This document shows, one piece after another, positions 1-9,000 of a stretch of DNA of 11,147 nt. Made by a program: the position numbers and the translations under genes. Numbering within the stretch: position 1 is the stretch's first letter; every line of letters starts with the position of its first letter. The notes beneath the pieces were generated by a model. That model saw only the letters and a list, made by a program, of their open reading frames with translations. It was not told the DNA's origin and did no database searches. The stretch comes from Sergeia podlipaevii (lineage: Eukaryota; Euglenozoa; Kinetoplastea; Trypanosomatida; Trypanosomatidae): NCBI GenBank assembly GCA_030849805.1, contig JASANZ010001711.1, positions 1-11,147 of the forward strand, given 5' to 3'.

Positions 1-482
1 CACATAAGTATATAGCACATTTGGTAGATGTTGCTTTGACACAGGCACACATACACAAGCACCAATAAAAACAAAATAAATAAAAAAGGAAAACTGACTT
101 TAAAAGAAAAAAAAATCTGTAGTTGTGCACCTGTATATAGTGAGCACCACGAGAGAAAAAAAAAGTGAAACAAAAAAAAAAACTATACACATGAAATTAC
201 TTTTTGGAATGTAGTATTTAAATATGTGTAAGTAAATGTGCTAGGAAGTGATGTTAAGCATCGAAACAGCAAAGCGAAAACAGAACACGTGTTATATCTT
301 TTTTTTTTTTCCTCTCAAAAAAAGAAATTCCGCCTCAAGTACTACTACCACCACCACTAATAAAAACTTTTTTAAAAAAAGCAAGTTGGTAGCATAAAAA
401 AAAAAAAAAGTTTCATGGCCACAACTACCTACACTGTACCATTGCGCTTCGCTTCACCCCCCGCCACAATATCACTGTGTAG

Positions 483-511
483 CACACACACACACACACA
501 TATATATATAA
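483..511. repeat. Compound (CA)9(TA)5 microsatellite
   Basis: Nine CA units at 483-500 run directly into five TA units at 501-510. Such arrays are common in trypanosomatid intergenic DNA and usually vary in length between strains. Confidence 0.95.
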
Positions 512-632
512 ATACAGCACACTAAAAGATCAAAAGGGAAAAACAAGAGAAAAAGAATATAGGACATATTTAAATGCAGCACTCACAAAAAAAAGGGGAT
601 GATAGATACAATATAAGAAAATATAAGAATAC

Positions 633-671
633 ATATATATATATATATATATATATAAAGAGAGAGAGAGA
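633..671. repeat. Compound (AT)n-(AG)n microsatellite
   Basis: An uninterrupted AT run at 633-657 is followed by an AG run at 659-671. The AT part is self-complementary and may extrude or slip. Confidence 0.95.
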
Positions 672-855
672 TCAAACAATAGCAACAACAAAAAAAGAAT
701 AGAGATACGATAGATAGCCAAATAGGAGAAAAGCACAACCCTCAATACATAGAAAGAGAGGTAGATGCATGTACAGATACAAGAAAGGGCTGTCTTATAA
801 TATGGAAAAAGTACAACGCTGTGCTTAACGGAATAATTTTTTGATTTGTTTTTTC

Positions 856-885
856 ATACATATATATATATATATATATATGTAT
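856..885. repeat. 30-nt perfect AT palindrome
   Basis: A (TA)n run (861-881) is bounded by ATACA on the left and TGTAT on the right, giving a perfect 30-nt palindrome that could form a cruciform or an RNA hairpin. No function is evident. Confidence 0.9.
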
Positions 886-972
886 TTAATATCACCTGTC
901 ATCGCCCCTTTGCCTTTCTCTCCTCATATATTCTCTTTTTTATATGATCCCCCCTCCCCGAAAAAAAAAAAA

Positions 973-1117
973 ATAATAATAATAATGAAGCGCACAGAAC
1001 AGTAGATAGATGTGTGTTACATTGAGTACTGTTAACATATTTTCCTTACTTTGCAAAAAAAAAGAAAAGACAACATTTCTTTTTTTTTAAAGGAAGATAA
1101 TAATAATAATAATAATG
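973..1117. repeat. Two TAA-type trinucleotide runs in intergenic DNA
   Basis: TAA/AAT runs occur at about 973-986 and 1097-1117, each ending in AATGAA. The intervening DNA is not repeated, so this looks like independent simple-repeat expansion, not a duplicated unit. Confidence 0.75.
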
Positions 1118-1174
1118 AACTGCTTAAAATAAAAATGCATGTCATGCTGTGAGTGGCGATACCCCCCTGACAAG

Positions 1175-1199
1175 AAAAAAAAAAAANAAAAAAAAAAAA
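1175..1199. repeat. 25-nt poly-A run containing one undetermined base
   Basis: Twelve A, one N (1187) and twelve A. The N probably marks an unresolved homopolymer length in the assembly. Nothing coding depends on it. Confidence 0.95.
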
Positions 1200-1207
1200 C
1201 CTTCAAA

Positions 1208-1226
1208 AGAAGAAGAAGAAGAAGAA
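1208..1226. repeat. (GAA)n trinucleotide run
   Basis: Six tandem AGA/GAA units on the + strand (TTC on the transcribed sense strand). A similar GAA run lies at about 2509-2522. Both are intergenic simple repeats. Confidence 0.85.
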
Positions 1227-1350
1227 ATTGTTGTGTATATGTTCGTGTATATATACAATGAAAAGCAAATCATCAAAATGATTACAATAATCAAACGATA
1301 TTGGCTAGGAAGAGGGGAAGGGTACATAATTCAATAAACAATATATATGA

Positions 1351-1368
1351 GGAGGGGGGGGGAGGGGG
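1351..1368 (+). repeat. G-rich run in AT-rich intergenic DNA
   Basis: Sixteen G and two A in 18 nt, including nine consecutive G at 1354-1362 and five at 1364-1368. It is only marginal for a four-run G-quadruplex because two runs must share the nine-G block. On the presumed RNA strand it is C-rich. Confidence 0.8.
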
Positions 1369-2602
1369 ACAAAAAAAAAAAGATTCAGACTAGAAAATCA
1401 AATGCATTCCCAACAGTAAAAAAAAAATAATAATAATAAAGATAATAAAAATAACACGATATCACATGCAAGAAAGCAGGCACCAAACAAGTTTCATCTC
1501 TAATATCTATATATGTACAACAAGGAAAGAAAAAAAAAAACAGCATTACTTGTGAGTACAACTACCTACATTTTTTTTTTCCCTCTCATGACAGCAAGTA
1601 GTATTATTATTTTTTTTCTCCTTTCCGGGGAGTATTGAAAAAAAAAGAGGGGGTGAGGATACATTCATGTCTGTATAAAAAAAAGAAAAAAAAGATATAT
1701 ATAAAACTGAAAACTTAGATACGTAGTCAAAAAATAAAAAAAAAATATCGGGTTTTTTTTGTGAGAGAAAAAGAAAGAGCACATAAAAAAAAAATGTGAA
1801 CTGCAAGATAACAATAAATAGGCATATGCTTATATGCGCATGCAACCTCTATTTGCTATTTATTAGTGTTGCTTTTTTCTCCTCTCTCTCCCACACTAAC
1901 GATCCTATAAAACTTTCTTTTCTTCCTTTCCCTTTCCCATGCTTATTATCAAAGACAAACTTGCCAATCCTTGTTGTTTGCCTTCATATATATCTCCGGA
2001 CCCCCTTTTTTTCGTAATTTGCTATTGTTGTTGATGATATGTTTTTTTTAGTTTTGAAAAAAAAGAAGAGTTTTACTACTTTCACCAGTCGTAACACCCT
2101 GTAAATTGCTATTATTTGTCTCTGTCCTTTTCTCACCCTCTTTGTTTGCTTCGACTCAATTTATTAATTTATTTATTTATTTTCCCCCCTCCACTTTGGA
2201 ATCCTCATTAGAGAACGATACCATACAGATATAATAACAAAAAAAAAGAGGCAGTAAAAGATAGAAAAAAGAAGAACAGAAGGAGCGAAATAATAATAAT
2301 AATGATAATAATAATTATTCATACGCGCCATCTCCTTTCTCTAGTTCTTTTGTGGTATACACACCAAAGTAACTCCACCATTGCAAGCAACAAGAAAAAA
2401 ATAATATAAAACTCTTTCTTGTTACAAAACTAGATGCGGAGGGGAGCCAACAGCAAAACAAGTGATAATGTCAAGTGGAGAGAATGAATGATCAAAACGT
2501 CAAAAGTAGAAGAAGAAGAAGAAAAAAAAACGCCAGCAACACAAATCCTCATACAAATAGTAATTATAATGATAATCTATACATAATGTCCCCTTTTTCG
2601 TA

Positions 2603-3766
2603 TCAATTCTTATCTCCCAAACTCATAATATCCTGAGAGAGCGCGTTGCTTCCGAAGCCAGAGAAGAAGCCCTGGCCACGAGCATTGCTTGTTATATTTG
2701 GTACACCAGTTCCAACGTTCACGCCACCCTGCTCCGGTTCCTGTGGCGGCACGAAAGCATTCGAGGGTGGTGAGAGGGGTATGCGACACTCATTCACTCC
2801 AAGCATCCAGTCAAACACGTTATTCATCAACTCCGGTGGGTTCTGTTCGTCCAATATAGATTTGAGCAATACATGGCACATATCGTACTGCGGGGCCTCT
2901 GTGAAGGCCATATTTCTGGCATAAAAGAGCAAATCCGCAAACTGTCTCGGGCACTTCGCACAAATCTCTGCAGGGTCAAGTTTCAACTTTATCTCGCCAA
3001 TCTTCCGTTCCTTCTCATCGCGATTACGGATGGGCAGCCCAGACCACGGGAGGCAGCCACGGTACAAATACACCATGATATACACCAGCTGCTCAAGATC
3101 GTCGCGGCGGCCTTGAGAGTATCCTTGGTGGGTGCGCAGCGAAGCATAACGAGATGTGCCGACAAACCTTTTACCACACTGCATCTCGCGGAAGCGACCT
3201 TCCTCAGTGATGTAGCGGCTGCTAAGTCCAAAGTCCACGACGAACACGCGAGAGACGTACTCGTTCAGGCCGAGAAGGAAGTTGTCAGGCTTGAGGTCAC
3301 GATGAACGTAACCAGCCTTGTGTACGTGCTCAAGCCGTGAGAAAATCTGATCTGCAAGCATGACAGTAGTTTTGAGACTAAAGCGGCGTCGTTTCTCATG
3401 AATATCCTCCAGCGAGGGCCCATGAAGAGCCATGATAAGGATGCGGTAGTCGCCCTCCTGGCCAAAGTACTTTAAAGTTGCAATGGCTGGGATGCCATCA
3501 GCCGTTGAGTGGCGCTGAATCTCTTGCATAACGCGCGCCTCATGAAAGAGAAAAGAGGTACTGCTGCCTGTGTTACGCTCAAGCTTCACGGCAATAGGCT
3601 CGCCAGAGGAGACTTGTGTGCCGGCATAGACCTCACCAAACCCACCTTTGCCGAGCAGTTTAGTTAGAATAAAGCGACCTTGAAATATAGAAATAGGTGT
3701 TCCAGGTTGGCTCACAACAGGCTGTTTGACAACAAACGGCGCCTTTGGAGATGTAGCAGCAGCCAT
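2603..3766 (-). CDS. Casein kinase 1 (CK1) family serine/threonine protein kinase
   Basis: Complete 387-residue kinase that transfers phosphate from ATP to Ser/Thr; a soluble protein, with no signal peptide or membrane segment. Kinase domain spans about 32-310. Seen: glycine loop GKGGFGEV (39-46), ATP-binding lysine K61 in IAVKLE, helix-C glutamate E76, catalytic HRDLKPDN (155-162, base D157), DFG (178-180). CK1 family marks are GPSLEDI (117-122), GTSRYAS (203-209) replacing the usual APE segment, RRDDLE (220-225), LPW (239-241) and FDWM (318-321). A 28-residue N-terminal extension rich in P and V, and a short S/P/G/N-rich tail (about 331-387), flank the domain. Start: an in-frame TGA lies at 3773-3775, just upstream, and the ATG context has A at -3 and G at +4. 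Stop is TGA. Departures from animal CK1 delta include DFGLSSRY in place of DFGLAKKY. TTBK and VRK relatives fit less well because RRDDLE and GPSLED are CK1-like. Family assignment is secure; the isoform and substrates are not known. Confidence 0.97.
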   Translation of the reverse strand: MAAATSPKAPFVVKQPVVSQPGTPISIFQGRFILTKLLGKGGFGEVYAGTQVSSGEPIAVKLERNTGSSTSFLFHEARVMQEIQRHSTADGIPAIATLKYFGQEGDYRILIMALHGPSLEDIHEKRRRFSLKTTVMLADQIFSRLEHVHKAGYVHRDLKPDNFLLGLNEYVSRVFVVDFGLSSRYITEEGRFREMQCGKRFVGTSRYASLRTHQGYSQGRRDDLEQLVYIMVYLYRGCLPWSGLPIRNRDEKERKIGEIKLKLDPAEICAKCPRQFADLLFYARNMAFTEAPQYDMCHVLLKSILDEQNPPELMNNVFDWMLGVNECRIPLSPPSNAFVPPQEPEQGGVNVGTGVPNITSNARGQGFFSGFGSNALSQDIMSLGDKN

Positions 3767-3771
3767 GATTG

Positions 3772-3820
3772 CTCAGATATAAGAAGCCGAGAAGAGAGAA
3801 AACAACAACAAACAAAAAAG
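3772..3820 (-). promoter_or_regulatory. Alternative proximal trans-splice acceptor of the CK1 gene
   Basis: A second pyrimidine-rich tract on the minus strand (T and GTT repeats, then TTTTCTCTCTTCTC) has its first AG at 3773-3772. Splicing there would leave only five untranslated nucleotides between the spliced leader and the ATG. The tract is strong, but the very short leader makes it a less certain choice than the AG at 3900. Confidence 0.4.
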
Positions 3821-3899
3821 ATAAATATGTGTATGTGTTGTCCGTGGAGACGCAAGTAAAAATAAAAAAAATAAAAAAGCAAATGAACTCAGACGTGAA

Positions 3900-3951
3900 C
3901 TGCAGTCAAACAAAATAGAAAGAACAGCAATAACAACAACAAAAAAAAAAA
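3900..3951 (-). promoter_or_regulatory. Predicted distal trans-splice acceptor of the CK1 gene
   Basis: On the minus strand a run of 11 T is followed by GTT repeats and a C/T-rich stretch ending in GACTGCAG, with AG at 3901-3900. The mRNA would begin at 3899 and have a 133-nt 5' UTR without an upstream ATG. This is a typical trypanosomatid arrangement. A second candidate lies much closer to the start codon, so which is used is open. Confidence 0.6.
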
Positions 3952-4102
3952 TTAAGAAAGTCTAAACAAAAAAAAGTTTAAGAAACGGTCAGCAGAAGAA
4001 AAAACAAAATCAAAATATCACTCTCAAGAGAACGGTGGCTCCCTTTAGACTTATAAGAAGAAAATTATGGTAACAAGAAAATTTTCACCGCTCGCAAGGC
4101 GA

Positions 4103-4135
4103 AATATTTTTTTTTTAAAGTGAAAAAAAAATATT
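4103..4135 (-). repeat. 13-bp perfect AT-only inverted repeat
   Basis: Arms 4103-4115 and 4123-4135 are exact reverse complements around a 7-nt loop (4116-4122). In RNA it would form a weak A-U hairpin about 200 nt upstream of the CK1 acceptor, in the interval where the preceding mRNA should be polyadenylated. A functional role is speculative. Confidence 0.6.
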
Positions 4136-4698
4136 CAGATCCTAATAGAATCAAAGAGTGAGAAAAAAAATAGCGAATCCCTAAAAGAAAAAAAAAACTA
4201 TAGGGAGTCAATAACTAGCTAAATAAAAGAAACAACAACAACAACAAAGAATGCTCAAGCTTTGAATAGCAACACACAACAACAACAAGGAAAAGACAGA
4301 ACACCACTAAATAGTGCTGTTGACAAATAAGAAACAAAAAAAAAGTAATAATAGTAATGAGAAAATATCGTTTTCCTGTACTTTCTTACCTTTTCTGCTA
4401 ATAGATGTCTTCACAGTATTTTGCTGACGCTCGTATCGCTTCCTTGTATTAATAATCTATTGCTCTCCCTTATCACAAAAAAAAATAGTAACTAGATTGT
4501 AAAAAGTGAGAATTCGGGTTCTTTTCTGTTCCTCTCTCTCTCTATTAAGCCTTTTCAATCGCTTCGCTTCAATAAATGCACCTTGAAACTACGCCACGTA
4601 TATTTGTCTGATTGGTCTTCAATATGTCTCTCTTTCCGTATACGGTCAACTTCACGTGCTGCTGTTGTTGTGCGTGTGTGTGCTTTTTTTTTCTCTCT

Positions 4699-4774
4699 GT
4701 GTGTGTGTGTGTGTGTATGTTGCTGAAGGTTGATAGTGCTGTGGGCCGCTATGTGTGTGTGTGTGTGTGTGTGT
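4699..4774. repeat. Paired (GT)n microsatellites
   Basis: Two pure arrays, (GT)9 at 4699-4716 and a TG run at 4752-4774, are separated by 35 nt of unique sequence. A shorter GT run also precedes them at about 4674-4681. In the minus-strand transcript they read as (CA)n within the predicted 3' UTR of the large gene. Confidence 0.95.
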
Positions 4775-4998
4775 ATAAAGTGTGAAACAGGAGGTACTGT
4801 GTGCGAGTCGTAAATACACCTCGAAGCGCACTAAATATAAAAAAAAAGGAAAGAAAAAAAAAAGAGCGGACAGCAAAATATCTTCCCTTTCTTTCTCTAT
4901 CTTGCCTGAAAATGTACTTCTATTCTCTTTTTTTTTTTGCGTCCAAATCAAATATTGGGACCGAATGTATCACCGTTTCTCCTGACACTATTACCAAA

Positions 4999-5016
4999 AG
5001 CTATATATATATAGCT
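4999..5016. repeat. 18-nt perfect palindrome centred on TATA repeats
   Basis: AGCT, then ATATATATAT, then AGCT, reading identically on both strands. It could form a hairpin in RNA or a cruciform in DNA. No function is evident. Confidence 0.85.
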
Positions 5017-5275
5017 AAAAAAAAAGGGGGAAAGGTGAGAAAGACAGAAATGCTATTCGTTATCTATGCTTCCTAGTTCGCCTTTTCTCCTTTTTCTTTT
5101 CGTGAATAAAATAATAGAACTAGTGGGCTGCTAAAGTTTTCTTTTGAACAACAAAAAGATAAATAGACACTGTGTGTATTGTTTAATGCTAATATTGGTA
5201 ATAATCGTAGTAATAATTAGGCACTAAAAAAAAAAAAAAAGGATGAGATGAGATGAATGATCAATATAACAAATG

Positions 5276-5347
5276 GCACGTGCATATGCAAAACATATAT
5301 ATATATCATAATACGTGTGTTTCATGGCTATAGGCACGTTTAAACGT
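5276..5347. repeat. Cluster of short perfect palindromes
   Basis: GCACGTGC (5276-5283) overlaps TGCATATGCA (5281-5290), and ACGTTTAAACGT (5336-5347) follows 45 nt later. All are perfect dyads of 8-12 nt. They could be protein-binding sites, but short palindromes also arise by chance in such DNA. Confidence 0.4.
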
Positions 5348-5391
5348 AATGGTGATTCACAGTGTTCATCATGTTTACTGTGCTTACGCAC

Positions 5392-5416
5392 GTGTGTGTG
5401 TGTGTGTGTGTGTGTG
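5392..5416. repeat. (GT)12 microsatellite
   Basis: A pure GT array, reading as (CA)n in the minus-strand transcript. It is the longest of the GT arrays in the spacer between the two genes. Confidence 0.95.
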
Positions 5417-5945
5417 CTTTTCTAACCCGCTGAGCACACTATTGTGGAAAAACTATCCTCCATTGTCTGTTGTTGCTGTTGTTGTACCCTGTCATCTTAA
5501 TAGATTTATGCGCACGCAAATAATAAAACAAAAAAAACATACTCTTCTTGCTCTACTAGTTCTTTCTCCCTCTACTTCGTATTTTTTGAAAGAAAGGCGA
5601 AAAAAAAAAAGAAATATAAGAAAAAAACATTTTAAAAATGCCGGTGCGTCTACAAAACATATATAAGCATTCGATAATCTCTGGCAACACCTTTTATCTC
5701 CGATCGTGCTGAGAGCACAGTACAAGTACAAAAAACTCATTAATATGAAAACAAAAAAAAAATGTTGGAAATAAAAAGAGAAAAGCACGCATAGCAAAAA
5801 AAAAATAGAAGAACAGATGCAACGTTGAAAGTCCAAGACCGGTCGGCGAATCACTTTGCCAACTATTTCCTTCCCACTCCTCACTCATTCTCTTTCTCAC
5901 TGAGCAACTACGTGAGGAGTCAATATCTCTACGTATCAAAAGCAA

Positions 5946-5985
5946 CCTCCCTCCCTCCCTCCCTCTTCCACCTTTCCTTCCTTCC
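5946..5985 (-). repeat. Polypurine tract with a G-quadruplex motif in the 3' UTR of the large gene
   Basis: The sense (minus) strand is almost pure G/A here. It starts 15 nt after the TAG stop, with GGAA-type repeats, then tandem GGGA units. Positions 5963-5949 read as four GGG runs separated by single A, which satisfies the classical G3N1-7 quadruplex rule with the shortest loops. It lies 38-52 nt after the stop, so it would be in the mRNA. The complementary CCCT repeat could also favour i-motif or triplex DNA. Confidence 0.8.
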
Positions 5986-6000
5986 ACTTGGCTAAAGCAT

Positions 6001-9000
6001 CTAGCAAAGAGGCGTGCTTAGAAACCCCTCGGTCCACGGACCCGCTGTCTTCAGCACTGCATCCCTGATATAAGGGCGAGTGTTGGTGACAATAAAGTCC
6101 TCATACTCATCCTCCTCGCTATCCTCCACACCTTCAAATGGAAATTTCGCTTTCTCGCTTAACGGTCGCAGGGACTGTGATGGTGCCACTGGCCGCTGTG
6201 CTTTCTCTTTCCCTCCTTCCTTGGTGACACCAAAACCGCTTGCTCGATCATCAACCTTCGTGCACTCCGCTACACCACGACCATCACCATGGCTCTTGTT
6301 CATCGTCATGTCCCCCTTCTTCTCCTCCCCCGCTGCGTCACCTCGGCGTGATTGTAGGGTCGGGAATACCTTTAGAGGAACCCCATAAACAGTTCGCTGT
6401 GCGCGTCGCACTAGCGCCGCCATCTCCTCCGCAAATAACAAGTCTTTCCGTATCGCATAGTCCTGCATCAGCCCTGTGGTGCTATGCAAAAACGACTCCA
6501 TGCGTTGAAGATGGGCCGCTACACTGAGGCTGAGACGCTGCGTGAGGAGTTGCTCCGTCATATCATTCGTGACTTTCTCAAGAGAGGCTATGCGGCTGTG
6601 TGCGAGGGCGACTGCGTCCTCTGCCGCCAGCCTGCGGCGACGCTCTGATTCAATGGCGGCCTCAAGCTGAACAATACTATTGCCCACCCCTTCACCACTA
6701 GGACGTGACGTAGGCCCCTCAAGCTCCATCTGACTCGCCAAGTAGCGGCTTAGCGCTGATGTTGGCGCATATTCAGTCGGTTTTTGGTATGGTGGTTGCT
6801 GGGAGGACTCAATAGAAGTGTACGGCGGGGACTGCACCAATTGGGCTGAGCGTCGCGGGAGTTCACTCATGCGACCCGCAAAGTAATCAATGAGAAGGTT
6901 ATCATCCAGACTGGCCGCATCAGTAGTAGCTGCGAGAGTAGAGGAAGACGCAAGCCTGACTGCTGACGAGCTGACTGCGCCACTCGCAATAAATGACTTG
7001 GTGGCGGCAAGAGAGGGAACCGCAGGGGCACCCGCGGCAGCGACGGTCTGTGGGCATGCAGCAGCGTCGACAGGCGAGGCAGGAGAACGTGAAGAGGAAA
7101 GAAGGCGCGGGTAGTACGTAGAGGAAGACCGCGATGGTTGAGGCTCTTCCTCCTGTCTGTACGACTGCCACATGCTCGCCTGTATCATATCTTGCGTGAG
7201 TGCCTTTCCACGAGTGTTTCCGTTCTCAGCTGTGGAACTACGCGACGCGGGGGGGTAGTGTGGAGTCGGCTCATTGCGGCTTGTGGGGTGAGAGTTGCCG
7301 TGAGAGAAAGCGGAAGCGACTGTTGCGTCACCGTCACCCCCGCCTGCGCTAAGAAAGCGCTCTGCATTGCGCAGTTCGTTACGAATACCATCAAATTGAG
7401 TACTCTTCACACACTCCCCTGCAAGCTTACTGCTTTCTAGTGCGGACAACCCCGCAGGTACGCTTGCTGTCGTCACCGACGACTTTTGGTGCTTTTCTTC
7501 ATTATCCTGCTGTCGCTCATGCTGGAGTGCCAGCTTAGCCCTCATCCAGAACCGCTCCACCCGCGTCACCTCATCTACCAGTAAGCGTCTCTCCGAGAGC
7601 TCCATTTCGTCCTGCAGGCAGCCAGTCGCGGAGGCCGCCTTATCGGCTTTGAGGATCTCCTCAAGGCCCTGCAACATCTGCTCCAGCACCGCTACTTGAG
7701 ATACCGGATTCAATTCGGTAAGCCGTGTGAGGCGGTTCACGACAAGAAACGATGAGGAGGATGGTGGTGGTGGCGACGAAGACGAATGTGAAGACGGCGA
7801 TGTTGCACCAACGCAGACTCCATTACGGTACCTGCGCAACGATTCCGCGATGACGTCGTCTGCAAGCACATCCAAGAGCATCTTATACTCCCGTAGATAG
7901 TCGATAAAGACGTACGAGCGTCCCTGCAGCGCAGGAGTTTTGTGTGCGTTTTGAAGAAGTGCAGCCGCACTGGCGCCGCCCTCTACGGGGCCAACAGCCG
8001 CCATTGAAGCTGCGCAGAGAGCGCAAAGTGTCAGACCGCTAACGCTCTCCTCTTCTTCTTGTTGTTGTTGTTGTTGATGTTTCTGATCATACCCAGCGAA
8101 GCCTACTGCATGTGGTGATATCCTTTGGTGGTTGGTGTTCTTATACCCTTGTACTTGCGATGCGGAGAAAGAAACAGAAAAATAGAGACGTGGTGCTCCT
8201 CGCCACGCACCAGGACCTTCTGGGCACCCTACCTCGCACATCCAGCAGAAAGGCTGTCGTCGTCGTTTCCCTCGCTCATGAGCAGCACCTTTCTCTGGAT
8301 TGTAACAGCTCCTGCTGGCTAAAGCAGCAGCAGCAGCAGTGGCTGCGGCTGCAACACTGGCACCTGAACCCTCGCGTGTTGCAGTAGGCTGCTTAGATAG
8401 CAACGCGTCGCGGGACTGCGGTACAGTCACCGATGTGCCATAAGTGCTGAGAATGCTTCCTCTATATTTAGATTGCAATGCGGAATTGCAACCTGCGCCA
8501 CCCTCACCATCCATAGAACCCTGCATCAAGTCTCTGTTATCTCCGTATGAACCCGCGCGTGGGGACGCCGCCTGAAGAGTGCGAAAGGTCACTCGCTGGC
8601 CATTATCTCTAGAAGCCCCCGCAGTGCCTCCAAGAATACCAATAGTACCGCTACTATTAGAAGCAGCTCTCTCTCCATAATTCTTGTTGTTAGATGAAGC
8701 CTCAGGTGGTTTCATGGGGTCGGTAAAGGTAAACGGTACCGCCACCGCGCCTCGCGCTCGAGGAGAAGATGGCGGCGGAGCAGTGCGATGGGCTGGTCGT
8801 GGAGGATGATACCACAATCCGCGCGCGTCCGAGTAAAACACATCGCCGCGAATCTCTTGCGCTTGTTGTTGTTGTTGTTGCGATTCATCAATCTCTCTAG
8901 ATCCCCCTTTAGAATGACAACTAGCCCCGCTAGTCACTTCTAACACTTTCTCGATCGCATCGTCGTCATCGTTGCTGCCACCACCCAACGCAGGAAAAGG

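Larger units (their letters stand above)
1..2602 (-). other. Gene-free AT-rich region downstream of the CK1 gene (3' UTR and intergenic DNA)
   Basis: No credible coding region on either strand: all open frames are under 100 codons and consist of low-complexity translations. The + strand is A-rich over most of 1-840 and 960-1800, but C/T-rich at about 1850-2220. It holds many poly-A runs, CA/TA/GA arrays, TAA and GAA trinucleotide runs, a TTTA tetranucleotide run near 2160-2181, a G-rich run at 1351-1368 and one N at 1187. The part nearest 2602 should be the 3' UTR of the kinase mRNA. The acceptor of the next gene would lie at or beyond position 1, or is unrecognisable among the many T-runs. 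Confidence 0.6.
3952..6000 (-). other. Long intergenic region, mostly predicted 3' UTR of the large gene
   Basis: About 2 kb without a credible gene. Open frames here are short and dominated by F, L, Y and K from homopolymers, or by repeats such as CVCVCV. Contents: the purine tract after the stop, (GT)n arrays at 4699-4716, 4752-4774 and 5392-5416, short palindromes near 5276-5347, an 18-nt AT palindrome at 4999-5016 and a 13-bp inverted repeat at 4103-4135. The + strand is T-rich at about 4360-5110 and A-rich at 3952-4350. Polyadenylation of the large gene's mRNA is expected a little upstream of the CK1 polypyrimidine tract, perhaps 4000-4200, but no sequence signal defines it. Confidence 0.6.

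Noticed and set aside
1149..1337. Open frames on both strands spanning the N at 1187
   Set aside because: They consist of poly-K or poly-F translated from a homopolymer and a GAA run; not genes.
2160..2181. AU-rich element like TTTA repeats
   Set aside because: They lie on the + strand, while the kinase transcript is from the minus strand, where they read as TAAA. No plus-strand gene is present.
2873..3340. 155-codon open frame on the + strand across the kinase gene
   Set aside because: It is antisense to a well-supported CK1 domain, has no recognisable motif, and its length is expected from the codon bias of the real gene.
445..4571. Shared 12-mer CGCTTCGCTTCA at 445-456 and 4560-4571
   Set aside because: A single 12-base match in 11 kb is expected by chance, and the flanks do not match.
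4652..4951. 99-codon minus-strand frame with a Thr-His repeat
   Set aside because: The repeat is just the translation of (CA)n microsatellites, with no other protein-like sequence.
5492..5884. 130-codon minus-strand frame after the large gene
   Set aside because: It has a GTG rather than an ATG start, overlaps poly-T stretches and translates into F/L/C-rich low complexity. It is 3' UTR sequence.
6890..8387. Several + strand frames within the large gene
   Set aside because: Antisense shadows of the 1047-residue frame, without acceptor tracts or conserved motifs.
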